From Rarobacter faecitabidus (GTDB lineage Bacteria; Actinomycetota; Actinomycetes; Actinomycetales; Cellulomonadaceae), in contig NZ_VFOS01000004.1 of the NCBI RefSeq assembly GCF_006716265.1, positions 124,001-188,000 on the forward strand: a stretch of DNA of 64,000 nucleotides, written 5' to 3'. Shown in pieces: positions 1-9,072 of this stretch. Position 1 is the first letter of the stretch, and the number at the start of each line of letters is the position of its first letter. A program made the position numbers and the translations under genes. The notes under the pieces are model-generated. The model did no database searches, was not told the DNA's origin, and worked only from the letters and a program-made list of their open reading frames with translations.

Positions 1-2
1 AC

Positions 3-110
3 TGGTACAACAACCGCCGCGTCCACAGCTCCGTCGGGATACTCACCCCGGTACAGTTCGCGATGCTCCACTACGAGGCCCTCTCCCGAGAGCCCGAACC
101 CACAAAGTAG
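3..110 (+). CDS. IS3-family transposase OrfB, C-terminal end (partial)
   Basis: The frame starting at position 3 reads WYNNRRVHSSVGILTPVQF and ends at a TAG at 108-110. The pattern of an aromatic residue, N, N, xR, xHS and LG/ILTPxxF is the signature of the end of the DDE integrase core in IS3-family OrfB transposases. Only the last 35 residues are in the window. The fragment ends about 70 bases before a plausible IS right end, so the gene may be intact on its left side. Confidence 0.85.
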   Translation, partial: WYNNRRVHSSVGILTPVQFAMLHYEALSREPEPTK

Positions 111-160
111 CGGCAGAAAACCCGGGCTGATTCAGATCGCTCCTCGAAACAGGAGGAATC

Positions 161-180
161 CGACCCCATCTACAGCCTCA
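161..180 (+). repeat. Putative right terminal inverted repeat of the IS3 element
   Basis: IS3-family elements start with TGA and end with TCA. The stretch ending at 180 finishes in CCTCA, so its complement begins TGAGGCTGTAGATGGG. It lies 50-70 bases past the transposase stop, as expected for an IS3 right end. The left repeat is outside the window, so the match cannot be verified. Confidence 0.5.
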
Positions 181-196
181 GATGCGATGAGCCGAT

Positions 197-412
197 TTAG
201 AGTTGTTTAAAAGTCGCAATGAGTGTCGAGATTAGATTTTGCTCATCATTAGAATCTTCTTCTGATTGTTGTATCGCAAGGGATATTAAAAGCTTCGGGT
301 CAAGCCCACGCCGACGAAATTCATTTTCTGCAATCTCTAGCAACACTTTTAATGAGCATTTGCTGGGAATGGAAATGTGAACATATTCGGCCAATCCATG
401 TTCAACTCGCAC
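197..412 (-). CDS. Hypothetical small protein (71 aa), candidate second immunity gene
   Basis: This small protein has no family I recognise. A GTG start at 412 is preceded at proper spacing by an AAAGGA ribosome-binding site. The product is short and acidic toward its C-terminus (a QQSEEDSNDEQN segment), with no signal peptide or membrane segment. It follows the 150-aa gene after a 38-base gap and is clearly AT-richer than the ICE core. Its place behind an Rhs-type toxin gene and a first small gene suggests immunity or an orphan of an older cassette. That is inference from position only. Confidence 0.55.
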   Translation of the reverse strand: MRVEHGLAEYVHISIPSKCSLKVLLEIAENEFRRRGLDPKLLISLAIQQSEEDSNDEQNLISTLIATFKQL

Positions 413-450
413 TAATACTATCCTTTCTGCCGCGCGGATTTCGCTTCGGA

Positions 451-903
451 TTACCCTAGAATGCTAACAGATACCCCCTGAATTCCCTGGCATCTTGACG
501 GTTGAATAAGAATGGTCGCCACTCCATCTGCCACGGCAGTGGATTTACGAGACATATTCTCTAGCATCTCGAATAACCCATCAAAGGCGTCGACCTCGTT
601 TCCATTTATGAAGCTCTCCGCTACTAGCGTATTAGCAAGGGTGTCATCTGTCGAGTATTCAATTGCTAACCCAACAGTGCCTATAACTTCATATTCTCTA
701 ATGGCAGCACTTGGTATGCGGTTTTCATCAGAAATAGCTGTGCTCGAAGGGATATACCAAATTTTCTTTACGCGTGAGAGCTCAGCGTGCGCTTCTGCTA
801 TCCTCTCTCGCGCTGAGCTGATTAGTTGCAAACCGTCATCACTACGAATCGATGGAGTGAATCCGAGTACACGTAAGCGAGTCCATGTCGATCGGCTGAC
901 CAT
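451..903 (-). CDS. Hypothetical protein (150 aa), candidate immunity protein for the Rhs toxin
   Basis: The reading frame opens at a TTG at 912, but the ATG at 903 has an AGGATTG site nine bases upstream and is the better start. It begins 16 bases after the stop of the Rhs gene, so both are probably on one transcript. The product has no signal peptide or clear membrane span and looks cytosolic, with an acidic central part (STDDTLANTL, EVDAFDGLFEMLEN). Immunity proteins of polymorphic toxins are typically encoded at exactly this place and are very diverse. The family is not recognised, so the immunity role is inferred from position and AT-rich composition. Confidence 0.65.
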   Translation of the reverse strand: MVSRSTWTRLRVLGFTPSIRSDDGLQLISSARERIAEAHAELSRVKKIWYIPSSTAISDENRIPSAAIREYEVIGTVGLAIEYSTDDTLANTLVAESFINGNEVDAFDGLFEMLENMSRKSTAVADGVATILIQPSRCQGIQGVSVSILG

Positions 904-918
904 CCGATTCAATCCTGT

Positions 919-3900
919 CTATCTGTATAAGTTTCGTATTCGACCACCACCACCGCCGATACCAGTGATTCTACCCGCACTTCCGCCGCCACCGCCACCG
1001 CGCATTTGACTGCGCGCGGTGCCGCCGCGATTGTTCGAGATGTTCTTCTCGTGGTTTTCCACCTTCTTCTGTGCTTTTGACTTCGACTTACTTGAACTTT
1101 TTTGACCAGAATTCTTCGTATATCCTTCTCGTTTTGGTATATCTCTTTCGCGTTTAAACTTTTCGTTCGCAACTTGCTTTCTTTTACCGGAGTGAAATGC
1201 CCTATTGTCATAAGGCAGTCCTGCCTTTTTGTTCGCTATCGCGACCCATTCAGCATCTGTCAACTCATATTTCTGCATGAGGCCCGACAGATCATTCCAA
1301 TTTATCGGATCCTGCGGGTATGTATATGCCGTGGTGTTGCCGCCTTTGACGGGGTCGGGGCTGGTGAAGAGACCGGTGGTGGGGTTGTAGAGGCGAACGC
1401 CCATGAGGGTGAGGCCGCTGGTGGGGTTGCCTGCGCGTTCTTTGCCGCCTTTCCAACCGTAGGTGATGTCACCTGTGGTCGGGGTGGTGGTGAGGGGGTT
1501 GCCGTATTCGTCAAAGCTGGATAGCCCGGAGATGGTTCCGAGTGTTGTTCCGGTGACGGTGATGGTGGCTGCGACTGAGTCCCAGGGGTCGACGATGTCG
1601 AGGGTGAGGTCGGTGCCGGTGTGCTGGGCGCCGAGGTCTCCGGCGATGCTGGAGGCATACCGGGTCAAGGTGGTGGTGCCGTTTTTGGTGGTGGTGGCCC
1701 AGCCGGGGTTGTCGCTGGTGTCCGCGTAGCCACGCCTGATGGTTGTTGTTCCACTACCAGTGGTTCTTGTCTCTACGAGACGGCGTTGCAGAGCATCCAG
1801 GGTGAAGGTGGTGGTGTTCTCGCCTTGGGTGATGGACCTTGCGAGGTCGTTGTCGTAGTAGCCGATGGTGATGGGCCCAGCGGCCTCACCGAGAGGTGCG
1901 TCAGTTGACGGTATCTGGGTTTGGCGTCCGAGCATGTCGTATTCGTATGCTCCAGCTACCCGGTCAGCGGCGTCGTAGCCCCACGTCCGGCTACTGGGTG
2001 TCGAGCCCAGGTAGGCGCACTGCCCATTGATTGTATTTCGGTATAGGCCGGTGCGGTTTCCGTTGCTGTCGAAAGTGTATCCGCGGATTTGGCAGGTGTT
2101 TGAAATGCGGTCACGTACCTGGGTAAGCCTATCGGCAGTGTCGTACTCATAGTTCACGGTGCGCAGTCCGCCATCGCTAGCTGGCCCAGTAACCCACGCT
2201 TTCTTACCTTCGCTGTTCCATCCGGTGTCCCAGGTCGCAATGGGCGTGCCTGTCGAGCTGGCGTAGGCGAGGGTGGTTTGTTGCCCGGTACGGTCAAAAG
2301 TGTTGGTCTGGACCAGGCCGCCGGGGGAGGTTTGACTGGTCATGTCTCCGGCAGCGTCATAGACGGCTGTCCATGTTCCCATCCCTGTCACGGTTTGGGA
2401 TGTGACCAGGCCGCGATATTCTCCTGGCCCGTCATATCCGAACGTCGTGGTCCCGTTCGGATCCTCGACTTGGTAGACACGACCCGCAGCGTCATAGGCG
2501 GTCAATGTGGAGCTTATCTGGGACCCGGTGGTGCTGACGTGTGAGATCGCTCGTTCCCACGCGTCGTAGTAATCGTTTTCAGTACCAAGCGTGGTGGCTC
2601 CATTCGCGCTCAGAGCTGACGTAGTTGTCAGTTGGCTGGTGATCGTGGAGTACCCGTAACTGGTGAACAATGTCCCCGAAGTGTCGGGTTGGTTGTTGAT
2701 CGAGGTTTTGGATGTCACCTGCCGGCCAGCGGTATCAAACGTGTTCGTGGTTGACCGCACCACGGACCCGTTCGACTCGGTAGTTTCCTGGACGGCCAAG
2801 TAGTGGCTGTAACTGGTGACTTGTTCAGTGGTGATGCCGTCCACAGTCCGACAGGTCAACCCCGCCCAGGCAGCGAACTTGGCCGTCGTGCCACCACAGG
2901 CCTGATTCGGTGCAGGTTGTGCGTCGACCGTGTAATACGAGGTTGTGCTGGCCGCCCCCGAGGGCTGACGTTGCTCCACCACCCGCCCTTGGGAGTCATA
3001 GCGTGTTTTTGTGGTGATATTGTCCCCACCGACGAGGACAATCGCGTTGGTGGTGGGTGCTCCCAGGATCCATCCGGAAGTTTCGCCGGTCGGGCTGGAG
3101 GTATCGATCGGGTTGTACCCGGTCTCGGTCTGGGACAAGGCATTCGTTTCCAGTGGCACAACAGTTGCCGGGTCCCAGGTGGCGGTATTGGCCGCAGCTG
3201 TGGTGACAGTAACCGTGGTCGGTAGCCGCCACGGCATTTTGGTGGCTGGGTTGAGTTGTGCCGGGGCGCCTTGGTCATAGTCAGTATGGGTACGTTGACG
3301 GCTGTACGTCGGGACGCCATTGAGTGGACGGATCTCGCGCACGGGTTCCCAGACGTCTGTGACGAGTGTGCCCGCTGGGGTCAGGACGGTGCCCGCGGGG
3401 ACGGTTTCCCCGTCAACGGTGATGGCCGTGTCGGCGATGACGTCGGGGTTGTATTTGGTGATGGTGGCATAGTCGTCGGGGTTGACCGATTGGCTGCCTG
3501 CTAGGGCTGTTCGGATGTGGTGGATGCCTCGTGCGTCAATTGTCCGCACGACGCGGTTGCCGGTGTCGTAGGTGGTGGAGGTGGGTTGCCAGTCACCGGC
3601 GCCGAAGGTGGCGGTGTTGATCACGCGTCCTTCGTCATCGGTGAAGGACAAGTCGGCATAGCGGAGGTCTTCCGTGCTCGGGGTTGTCCCGATGGCACCT
3701 GCCCGGTCTTGCCCCCACACGGCATACCCGTGAGTGGGAGCAGCATCTTGCCCCCACGTGGCAACATCGGCCGAGGTGAGGTCCGGCATCCCAGCAGCGC
3801 TAAGGCTTAGGTCGTAACCGTACTTGGACAAGACTGTGGTGCCTGAACCGGTCGGGTTGGGGCGCGATACCGAGAGCAATGCGCCGGCCTGGGCAGTGCT

Positions 3901-6900
3901 CGACGACCCAGTCGCATAAGTGAACAGGAAGGGCTTAGGAGCGAGGGAACTGCTGAGTTGAGTGGTCACGGTCGCCGGGGTAATGGAGGTCAGCGCCGCT
4001 ACACCATTGCCGTTGATCGGGGCCCCGTAGCTGTACCCGGTGATCAGGTTCAGCCGCGGGTCAGTCACGGAGACAAGCCGGCCGTCTTGATCGTACTTAT
4101 AGGAGGCGACTACCACTGTGGTCATCGCACCGCTGCCATCACTGGCTGTCGGTTTGAATGCCGTGTAGGAGATCGACTTCACCTGATCCACGATGTCGCC
4201 GGGAACTGTGTTCGTGGCCGTGGTCGCGGTGGCGTAGTCGATGGTCAGGATCCGGCATCCAGGCTGCGGGGATGCGATAGGGCAGGTGATCGGCGTGCCG
4301 GTCTTGGGCGGGATAGGCGCAACAATCCTGGTGAGTTTCCCGCCAGTATGGGTATAGGACGTGGTCAAACTAGTGCCTGGTTCACTGACCGACAGCACCT
4401 GCCAGGCACCAGAGACCCACGACCAGATGGTGTTCGTGCCATCGTCCTCGGTGAAGATCAACTGCTTGCCACTACCCACAGTCTTGATCTCCAGGCGCGC
4501 GCCCATATTCGCGGTTTCCTCATCCAGGGCAAGGTAGACCCCTACCTTCTGCGCGGCAGGCGTAGTGGTCCCGGTCAGGCCGGGCTGCTCGTAAACGAGT
4601 GCTTCGCCTTCGGAATCCACCAACGCGATCGTGCCATCAGAAGCAGTGTCGTCATACACCTCAACCCCTGCCACACCAGCATCCACACCGTCAAAGGACG
4701 ATGTCCACCCCGGCCCGAACGGCCCCATCTTAGACGCGTCCGCGAAGGTGTTGTACGTCCGGGAGACCGACAGGTCCCCGGTGTATCCCGGGACGGACAC
4801 ATCCGTCGCGGTATGAGTGAACTCACCCGTCCACAACGACACCGTCCCCGGCCCGGCCTCACTCGTCGGGTAAGCATCCCCGAACGCGTGAGGAACATAG
4901 GTGACGGTACGGGTGGAGTATTCCTCCCAGATCCCGCCTTGTTGTGTGCATAGTTCCAGGTTGGATGGGTACGTGAAACAGACCTGAACTTCGTAGGTGA
5001 CAGGTCGCCTGCTGGTCGATAGCTCCGAAGCGATGTTCCAGTCACCCGTCGCCTGGACCATACCGCTACCAATCGAACTGGTCGAGATCGTCAACGGCGC
5101 GTATTGGGCATCCTTCCACCCACTCACACCACTATTGAGTTCCCGGTACTGCAACCTGGCAGTGACGGCACCATTCACACTCCCGTTTGCGTGAGCAAGA
5201 ATCTTGGTCGCCGTGGTCGCTTTCACCCCACCTTGACGGGGCAAATACGGCAAAGCCAAACCATTACCAAAGGAGAACGCCGAGGTTGTTGTGTTCCCGG
5301 CCCGGTCCACCAGTTGCGCAGTGAGCACATGGGACCCTGTCGGATTCCACGCGAACGTGGTCGTGGTGTTCCCGGAAGAGACAGGGATCGTGACCCAACC
5401 GCCGTTATCTTGCTTATACGCGGCAGCGACCAGATCACTGCCCGAGCCGGTAATCGTGAACGTGTTCGATCCCGGAAGGTCGGTCACCCATTGCCCGTTC
5501 GTATACGCGGTCGCGGTGATGGCGGGGCTAGCTGGTGGATCGAGGTCCACGCCCATGGTGGTCCATCCGGCCCAGCCTGGTGAAGACAGGCCGAAGGCGT
5601 TAATCGTTTTAGCCCGCACGTAGTATGTCCCAGAGGTCAGGGCTGTGCCTGGCTGGCAGGAGCCTTCGGCGCCGGAGGCGACTAGCGCGGTAGTGCAAGT
5701 ACCGGCCAGAGTTGCTGCTGTCGCGGCGGTGGAGGTGTGAACCTGGATCTCATACCTGACGTTATCCCCATACGGATCCGTGCCCTTGGCCTTGAGGACC
5801 GGCTGCGGTGCATTCGTCCACCCCGCCACCGTCCCAGTTTGGGTAAAGGACACCGTGGAGGGGTTGGTCGGGGCTTTGGTGTAGGTGACCGAAAGTTTCG
5901 GAGTACGTGCCGTCTCGAAACATGCCCCAGAGTTCACGTCAACGTTATAGGAACAGAACCGTTTCCCGTAAGCCGGGTTGGATGCCTCAGCCACAGGGGC
6001 ATTTAACTGCAAGCCATGATTCGCCCGCACACCAGAAACCCAATCCTGGACCATCTGTTTGAGAGAGACCGTCACCCACCCATTAGGCGAATTAGCACAC
6101 CCATCACCGCCCTTGTTATCAGCAAAACTGGTAGAGGCAGACGTCCCAGTAGCAGGGGCAGGCTTGTTCGACCACAACGTTGCGTTCGAGAATGCCCCAC
6201 CCAACGGGTGAACACTTGTCCCGATCGACGTCGAGCAGCTCCCGGCCTCATACTGCAGCATCTGCAAGGTCGCGGCCGTGACCGTCGCACCCGTGATATT
6301 CGCCGGCAGATTCCACTTCGCGAACGTCAGACCCTGGTTCGCATTCGTCGTGGTCGCCCCCACCAACCACCGATAATCACTACCCTGGGCCGTCGTCGTA
6401 CCCGAACGCACCCATGTGTCAGCCGCGATCGTCAGCGAACTCACAGCCGGATCAACCACAACGGGATAGACCGTGTCAGGGTCCTGTAAAAACTCCTCCG
6501 ACACCGACAACGAAAGCGTCTGCTCCACCACTGGAGCATCGCCCGCCGCAGCCCGCTTACCCTTCGCCACCTTTCGCGCAGCCTTGACAGTTTCGCCATC
6601 GCTCAGATCCGGGTCGACATCCACCACAACCTCAGGATCACCGCCACCATCCTCACGGGCATCCCACGCCGTCAAGTCCGCCGACTCACCGACCCTTTCG
6701 CCCTCACCGTCAGCCAATACCAAAACATCGCCGTCCTGGGTGAGTTCCGCACCCTGGGTGAGCACACCCAACTCCACGGTCCCTTCCCCGGGCTCGGGCG
6801 CAGAGTTCAACCGCACCGCGACATTCATGCCCGTCGAGGTCAACCACACCAACACATCACGATCCTCATCGACCGCATAGGTAGCCACACCACCCTCAAT

Positions 6901-7386
6901 CGCTGGCTCAGGAACGTGACCTTCTGGCCAGGTGAACGACACCGTCGAACCGTCCCCGAGTGTCAACCGGCCCAGTAGGTCCGAACCACCACCACCAGCA
7001 ACTACATCTGCCGCCGAGGCACGCGGCACGAAATTGCCGTCCCCATCAGCCTTAAACCGTAAATCAACATCCGACCACGCGCCCTCAGCATCCCGCACCT
7101 GAACCGGACTACCCCACAATTCAGAGGTCCACGTCCCATCAGGATTCACAAACGTCTTCGAGGACTCCGTGCGTTGGGACACATCCTCCACCCGCGAACC
7201 CTGCAACCGTGCCTGCACGCCCGCTGAGAACGTGTCCGGACTCTCGATCGCCTTTGACGGCACCGGCACTGGAGTGGGGTCAGCCTGCTGTCCCTCGTCA
7301 GCAGCCGCCTGGGTCACCGTCAATGACGAGCCCACCACCGCGAGAGCCAACCCCACAACACCCAGACGAGAACCCAAACGACGCAT
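919..7386 (-). CDS. Rhs/YD-repeat secreted polymorphic toxin, WapA-like
   Basis: A 2155-residue exported protein. The ATG at 7386 is preferred to a GTG one codon upstream; no strong ribosome site is visible for either. A signal peptide covers residues 1-30 (VVGLALAVVGSS, then VTQAAA). A DNRLRE/TANFOR-type domain lies around 325-475 and fibronectin-like repeats around 500-610. A DUF6531-like start of the Rhs shell is near 835 (GDAYPTSEAGPG). YD repeats fill about 1095-1960. The conserved Rhs core reads RLYNPTTGLFTSPDPV near 2000-2020. The last 120 residues are a variable tip, very rich in K, S and N with Gly runs near the end, and match no toxin family I know. Related proteins are wall-associated and deliver the tip to neighbouring cells. 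Here the toxin activity is inferred. Confidence 0.9.
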   Translation of the reverse strand: MRRLGSRLGVVGLALAVVGSSLTVTQAAADEGQQADPTPVPVPSKAIESPDTFSAGVQARLQGSRVEDVSQRTESSKTFVNPDGTWTSELWGSPVQVRDAEGAWSDVDLRFKADGDGNFVPRASAADVVAGGGGSDLLGRLTLGDGSTVSFTWPEGHVPEPAIEGGVATYAVDEDRDVLVWLTSTGMNVAVRLNSAPEPGEGTVELGVLTQGAELTQDGDVLVLADGEGERVGESADLTAWDAREDGGGDPEVVVDVDPDLSDGETVKAARKVAKGKRAAAGDAPVVEQTLSLSVSEEFLQDPDTVYPVVVDPAVSSLTIAADTWVRSGTTTAQGSDYRWLVGATTTNANQGLTFAKWNLPANITGATVTAATLQMLQYEAGSCSTSIGTSVHPLGGAFSNATLWSNKPAPATGTSASTSFADNKGGDGCANSPNGWVTVSLKQMVQDWVSGVRANHGLQLNAPVAEASNPAYGKRFCSYNVDVNSGACFETARTPKLSVTYTKAPTNPSTVSFTQTGTVAGWTNAPQPVLKAKGTDPYGDNVRYEIQVHTSTAATAATLAGTCTTALVASGAEGSCQPGTALTSGTYYVRAKTINAFGLSSPGWAGWTTMGVDLDPPASPAITATAYTNGQWVTDLPGSNTFTITGSGSDLVAAAYKQDNGGWVTIPVSSGNTTTTFAWNPTGSHVLTAQLVDRAGNTTTSAFSFGNGLALPYLPRQGGVKATTATKILAHANGSVNGAVTARLQYRELNSGVSGWKDAQYAPLTISTSSIGSGMVQATGDWNIASELSTSRRPVTYEVQVCFTYPSNLELCTQQGGIWEEYSTRTVTYVPHAFGDAYPTSEAGPGTVSLWTGEFTHTATDVSVPGYTGDLSVSRTYNTFADASKMGPFGPGWTSSFDGVDAGVAGVEVYDDTASDGTIALVDSEGEALVYEQPGLTGTTTPAAQKVGVYLALDEETANMGARLEIKTVGSGKQLIFTEDDGTNTIWSWVSGAWQVLSVSEPGTSLTTSYTHTGGKLTRIVAPIPPKTGTPITCPIASPQPGCRILTIDYATATTATNTVPGDIVDQVKSISYTAFKPTASDGSGAMTTVVVASYKYDQDGRLVSVTDPRLNLITGYSYGAPINGNGVAALTSITPATVTTQLSSSLAPKPFLFTYATGSSSTAQAGALLSVSRPNPTGSGTTVLSKYGYDLSLSAAGMPDLTSADVATWGQDAAPTHGYAVWGQDRAGAIGTTPSTEDLRYADLSFTDDEGRVINTATFGAGDWQPTSTTYDTGNRVVRTIDARGIHHIRTALAGSQSVNPDDYATITKYNPDVIADTAITVDGETVPAGTVLTPAGTLVTDVWEPVREIRPLNGVPTYSRQRTHTDYDQGAPAQLNPATKMPWRLPTTVTVTTAAANTATWDPATVVPLETNALSQTETGYNPIDTSSPTGETSGWILGAPTTNAIVLVGGDNITTKTRYDSQGRVVEQRQPSGAASTTSYYTVDAQPAPNQACGGTTAKFAAWAGLTCRTVDGITTEQVTSYSHYLAVQETTESNGSVVRSTTNTFDTAGRQVTSKTSINNQPDTSGTLFTSYGYSTITSQLTTTSALSANGATTLGTENDYYDAWERAISHVSTTGSQISSTLTAYDAAGRVYQVEDPNGTTTFGYDGPGEYRGLVTSQTVTGMGTWTAVYDAAGDMTSQTSPGGLVQTNTFDRTGQQTTLAYASSTGTPIATWDTGWNSEGKKAWVTGPASDGGLRTVNYEYDTADRLTQVRDRISNTCQIRGYTFDSNGNRTGLYRNTINGQCAYLGSTPSSRTWGYDAADRVAGAYEYDMLGRQTQIPSTDAPLGEAAGPITIGYYDNDLARSITQGENTTTFTLDALQRRLVETRTTGSGTTTIRRGYADTSDNPGWATTTKNGTTTLTRYASSIAGDLGAQHTGTDLTLDIVDPWDSVAATITVTGTTLGTISGLSSFDEYGNPLTTTPTTGDITYGWKGGKERAGNPTSGLTLMGVRLYNPTTGLFTSPDPVKGGNTTAYTYPQDPINWNDLSGLMQKYELTDAEWVAIANKKAGLPYDNRAFHSGKRKQVANEKFKRERDIPKREGYTKNSGQKSSSKSKSKAQKKVENHEKNISNNRGGTARSQMRGGGGGGSAGRITGIGGGGGRIRNLYR

Positions 7387-7940
7387 CACAACACCGATCT
7401 AGACATAAGAATGAAACTCCAAACGTCCAGACACTACCAGCCTGAAAGCACCCTGGGAAGGCGTTGGTCAAAAGTTTTCCGACATGTGCCGGTTTGGCTG
7501 GGGCTGTGCTGAGGTCCGGCGGTTTCATTCATGAGTTGTTCTCCCGAGCCGTCCGGTGAAGGTGATCGGTTACGCTTTGAATGCGGGCTTCCATCTCAAT
7601 ACCCAGCGTGCTCTCCCATCTCCGCTGGTGGGGTAAAGCAACCGAGTCACAAGATACAGGCACTACGCTGAAGCCTGAACGTTCGGGAAGGGCCCGCGCG
7701 CCTGGACCGCCCGCCATCATCTGGCGTTGATCGACTCGATCGCATGATCGCCCAAATCACTCAGCGCATATCGACGCCATACTCCAGGAACGGCTCAACC
7801 TCAGTCCATATTGGCCCAGCTTTCAACTCGACGAACACCGTAGGCAGAACCGAGACGCTCTGAGCCCCTACACCGTTGGTCGACGTGGGTCGGATGTCGT
7901 GAAGATGGCCCTGGGGGTGGTGGGTGGTTGATTCTGGCCG
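7387..7940. other. Intergenic region upstream of the Rhs gene; no gene seen
   Basis: About 550 bases separate the Rhs start from the stop of the next minus-strand gene. Short frames exist on the minus strand (for example one reading VFVELKAGPIWTEVEPFLEYG near 7830-7770, closed by a stop), but none has a convincing start and ribosome site. They may be the remains of a decayed gene. The promoter of the Rhs gene must lie here, but I cannot place -35 and -10 boxes with confidence. Confidence 0.5.
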
Positions 7941-8930
7941 CTACAGTCCGGGCGCGTGAGGCGTGAATGGGATATTCGACTGTGACCCTTGCGGGGCTGC
8001 GGCGGGGTGTGGTTTGTCTGTGACGCCCGGTAGGACGTGGCGGGGATTGGCTGGTGAAGCCGCCACGCGCATGAGTGCTTCTGTTTTGGGTGAGCTGGTT
8101 TCGAGGGTGTTGAGCCAGGTGGCAACATTCCGGTTGGAGATCTGGCCTATGCCGTCGGTGCCGTGGGTGAGTACGGCTGTGGCTGCCAGAGACATGATGC
8201 CGGTGCGGTGGCCTGGTCTGCTGGTGCGGGCTAGATCGACTGCGACTCTGGTGAGTGACCGGTCGCGGATGAGTTGTGTGCGTGCTTGGTGTGCTGCTGC
8301 GGGATAGTTGGCTAGTTCGGTGATGAGGGTCGGGACGTGGACTTCCTTACCACCGATTGGCATGGGAGCGTGCCAAAGATCGGGATCGTTTGCCAGGGTG
8401 CTGAGGGCGTTGGTCATCAGAGTTGCTTGCCGATCGGGTGGGAGCTGGCCTGCCAGGGCGGCGACGTCGATTGTGTCGTCCACGAGAGGCGCTGCTGGGT
8501 TTTCCCCCGGTAGACGCCATGTGAGTCGGGCGAGAACTTCAGTGGGACTGGCTGCTGTGTGGCCGAACTTGCTGAGCAATGGGTGCCGGGTGCGTTCTTG
8601 CCATACGTTTTCTTGGCCTTGTCGCAGCTGACTTCCGTCGATGGTGATGGTCGTGGAGATCACTGGTGGGCGGGGGTGGTTTCGCGCGTGGTTTCGTAAC
8701 GCCGCCGTCCAGGGGTCATTGTCTGCCAGCTGCGGGTCGTAGGTGAGTATTTGGATGCTTGTGATGCCAGGGATCGCGGCGTGGAGGGCGATGGCGTCGG
8801 CCTCAGGGCTGAGACGCGCGATCGCGATATCGCGCCCGGCGGTCACCATGGCCACGGTGCCGGCGTGAACTGCGTAGCCGATCACGGTATCGACGAGGTC
8901 TGGAAGATCAGTGATCTGTAGTGGTCTCAT
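7941..8930 (-). CDS. DUF4192-like protein (329 aa)
   Basis: The N-terminal pattern (TDLPDLVDTVIGYAV followed by a strand, then IAIARLSP) and a late helical part (VAVDLARTSRPGHRTG) resemble DUF4192, an actinobacterial family of unknown function common on mobile elements. The match is from memory of the family pattern and is only moderate. The protein looks cytosolic, with no signal or membrane segment. Its ATG at 8930 overlaps the end of the preceding 39-codon frame by 23 bases, indicating translational coupling. It is the last gene of the operon that starts with the 209-aa protein and methylase/helicase. Confidence 0.7.
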   Translation of the reverse strand: MRPLQITDLPDLVDTVIGYAVHAGTVAMVTAGRDIAIARLSPEADAIALHAAIPGITSIQILTYDPQLADNDPWTAALRNHARNHPRPPVISTTITIDGSQLRQGQENVWQERTRHPLLSKFGHTAASPTEVLARLTWRLPGENPAAPLVDDTIDVAALAGQLPPDRQATLMTNALSTLANDPDLWHAPMPIGGKEVHVPTLITELANYPAAAHQARTQLIRDRSLTRVAVDLARTSRPGHRTGIMSLAATAVLTHGTDGIGQISNRNVATWLNTLETSSPKTEALMRVAASPANPRHVLPGVTDKPHPAAAPQGSQSNIPFTPHAPGL

Positions 8931-9027
8931 CGGTCCTCAAATCGGCGGCCGGGATCCACACAATGTCGATCACAGGGCCGGAAAGCTCGAGTGTGGCGGG
9001 GCGCTGGGTGGCGGGCTGTTGTGACAT
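8908..9027 (-). CDS. Small protein of 39 aa, translationally coupled
   Basis: The frame from ATG 9027 reads MSQQPATQRPATLELSGPV and ends at a TGA at 8908-8910, inside the next gene. An AGGA site sits 8 bases upstream of the start. The gap between the pentapeptide gene and the DUF4192-like gene would otherwise be 140 bases, which is unusual in this tightly packed operon. No family is recognised. It may be a true microprotein or a coupling leader for the gene at 8930. Confidence 0.5.
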   Translation of the reverse strand: MSQQPATQRPATLELSGPVIDIVWIPAADLRTDETTTDH

Positions 9028-9072
9028 GGACTGTCCTGCTCACACCTGGGGTTTGACGTTGATGGTGGTGTC

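Noticed and set aside
3958-4953. 331-codon plus-strand frame inside the Rhs gene
   Set aside because: Composition is Arg/Gly/His-rich shadow of the high-GC minus-strand gene; no ribosome site and no domain.
7529-7720. 63-aa frame in the gap before the Rhs gene
   Set aside because: No ribosome site, unnatural composition and no conservation signal visible.
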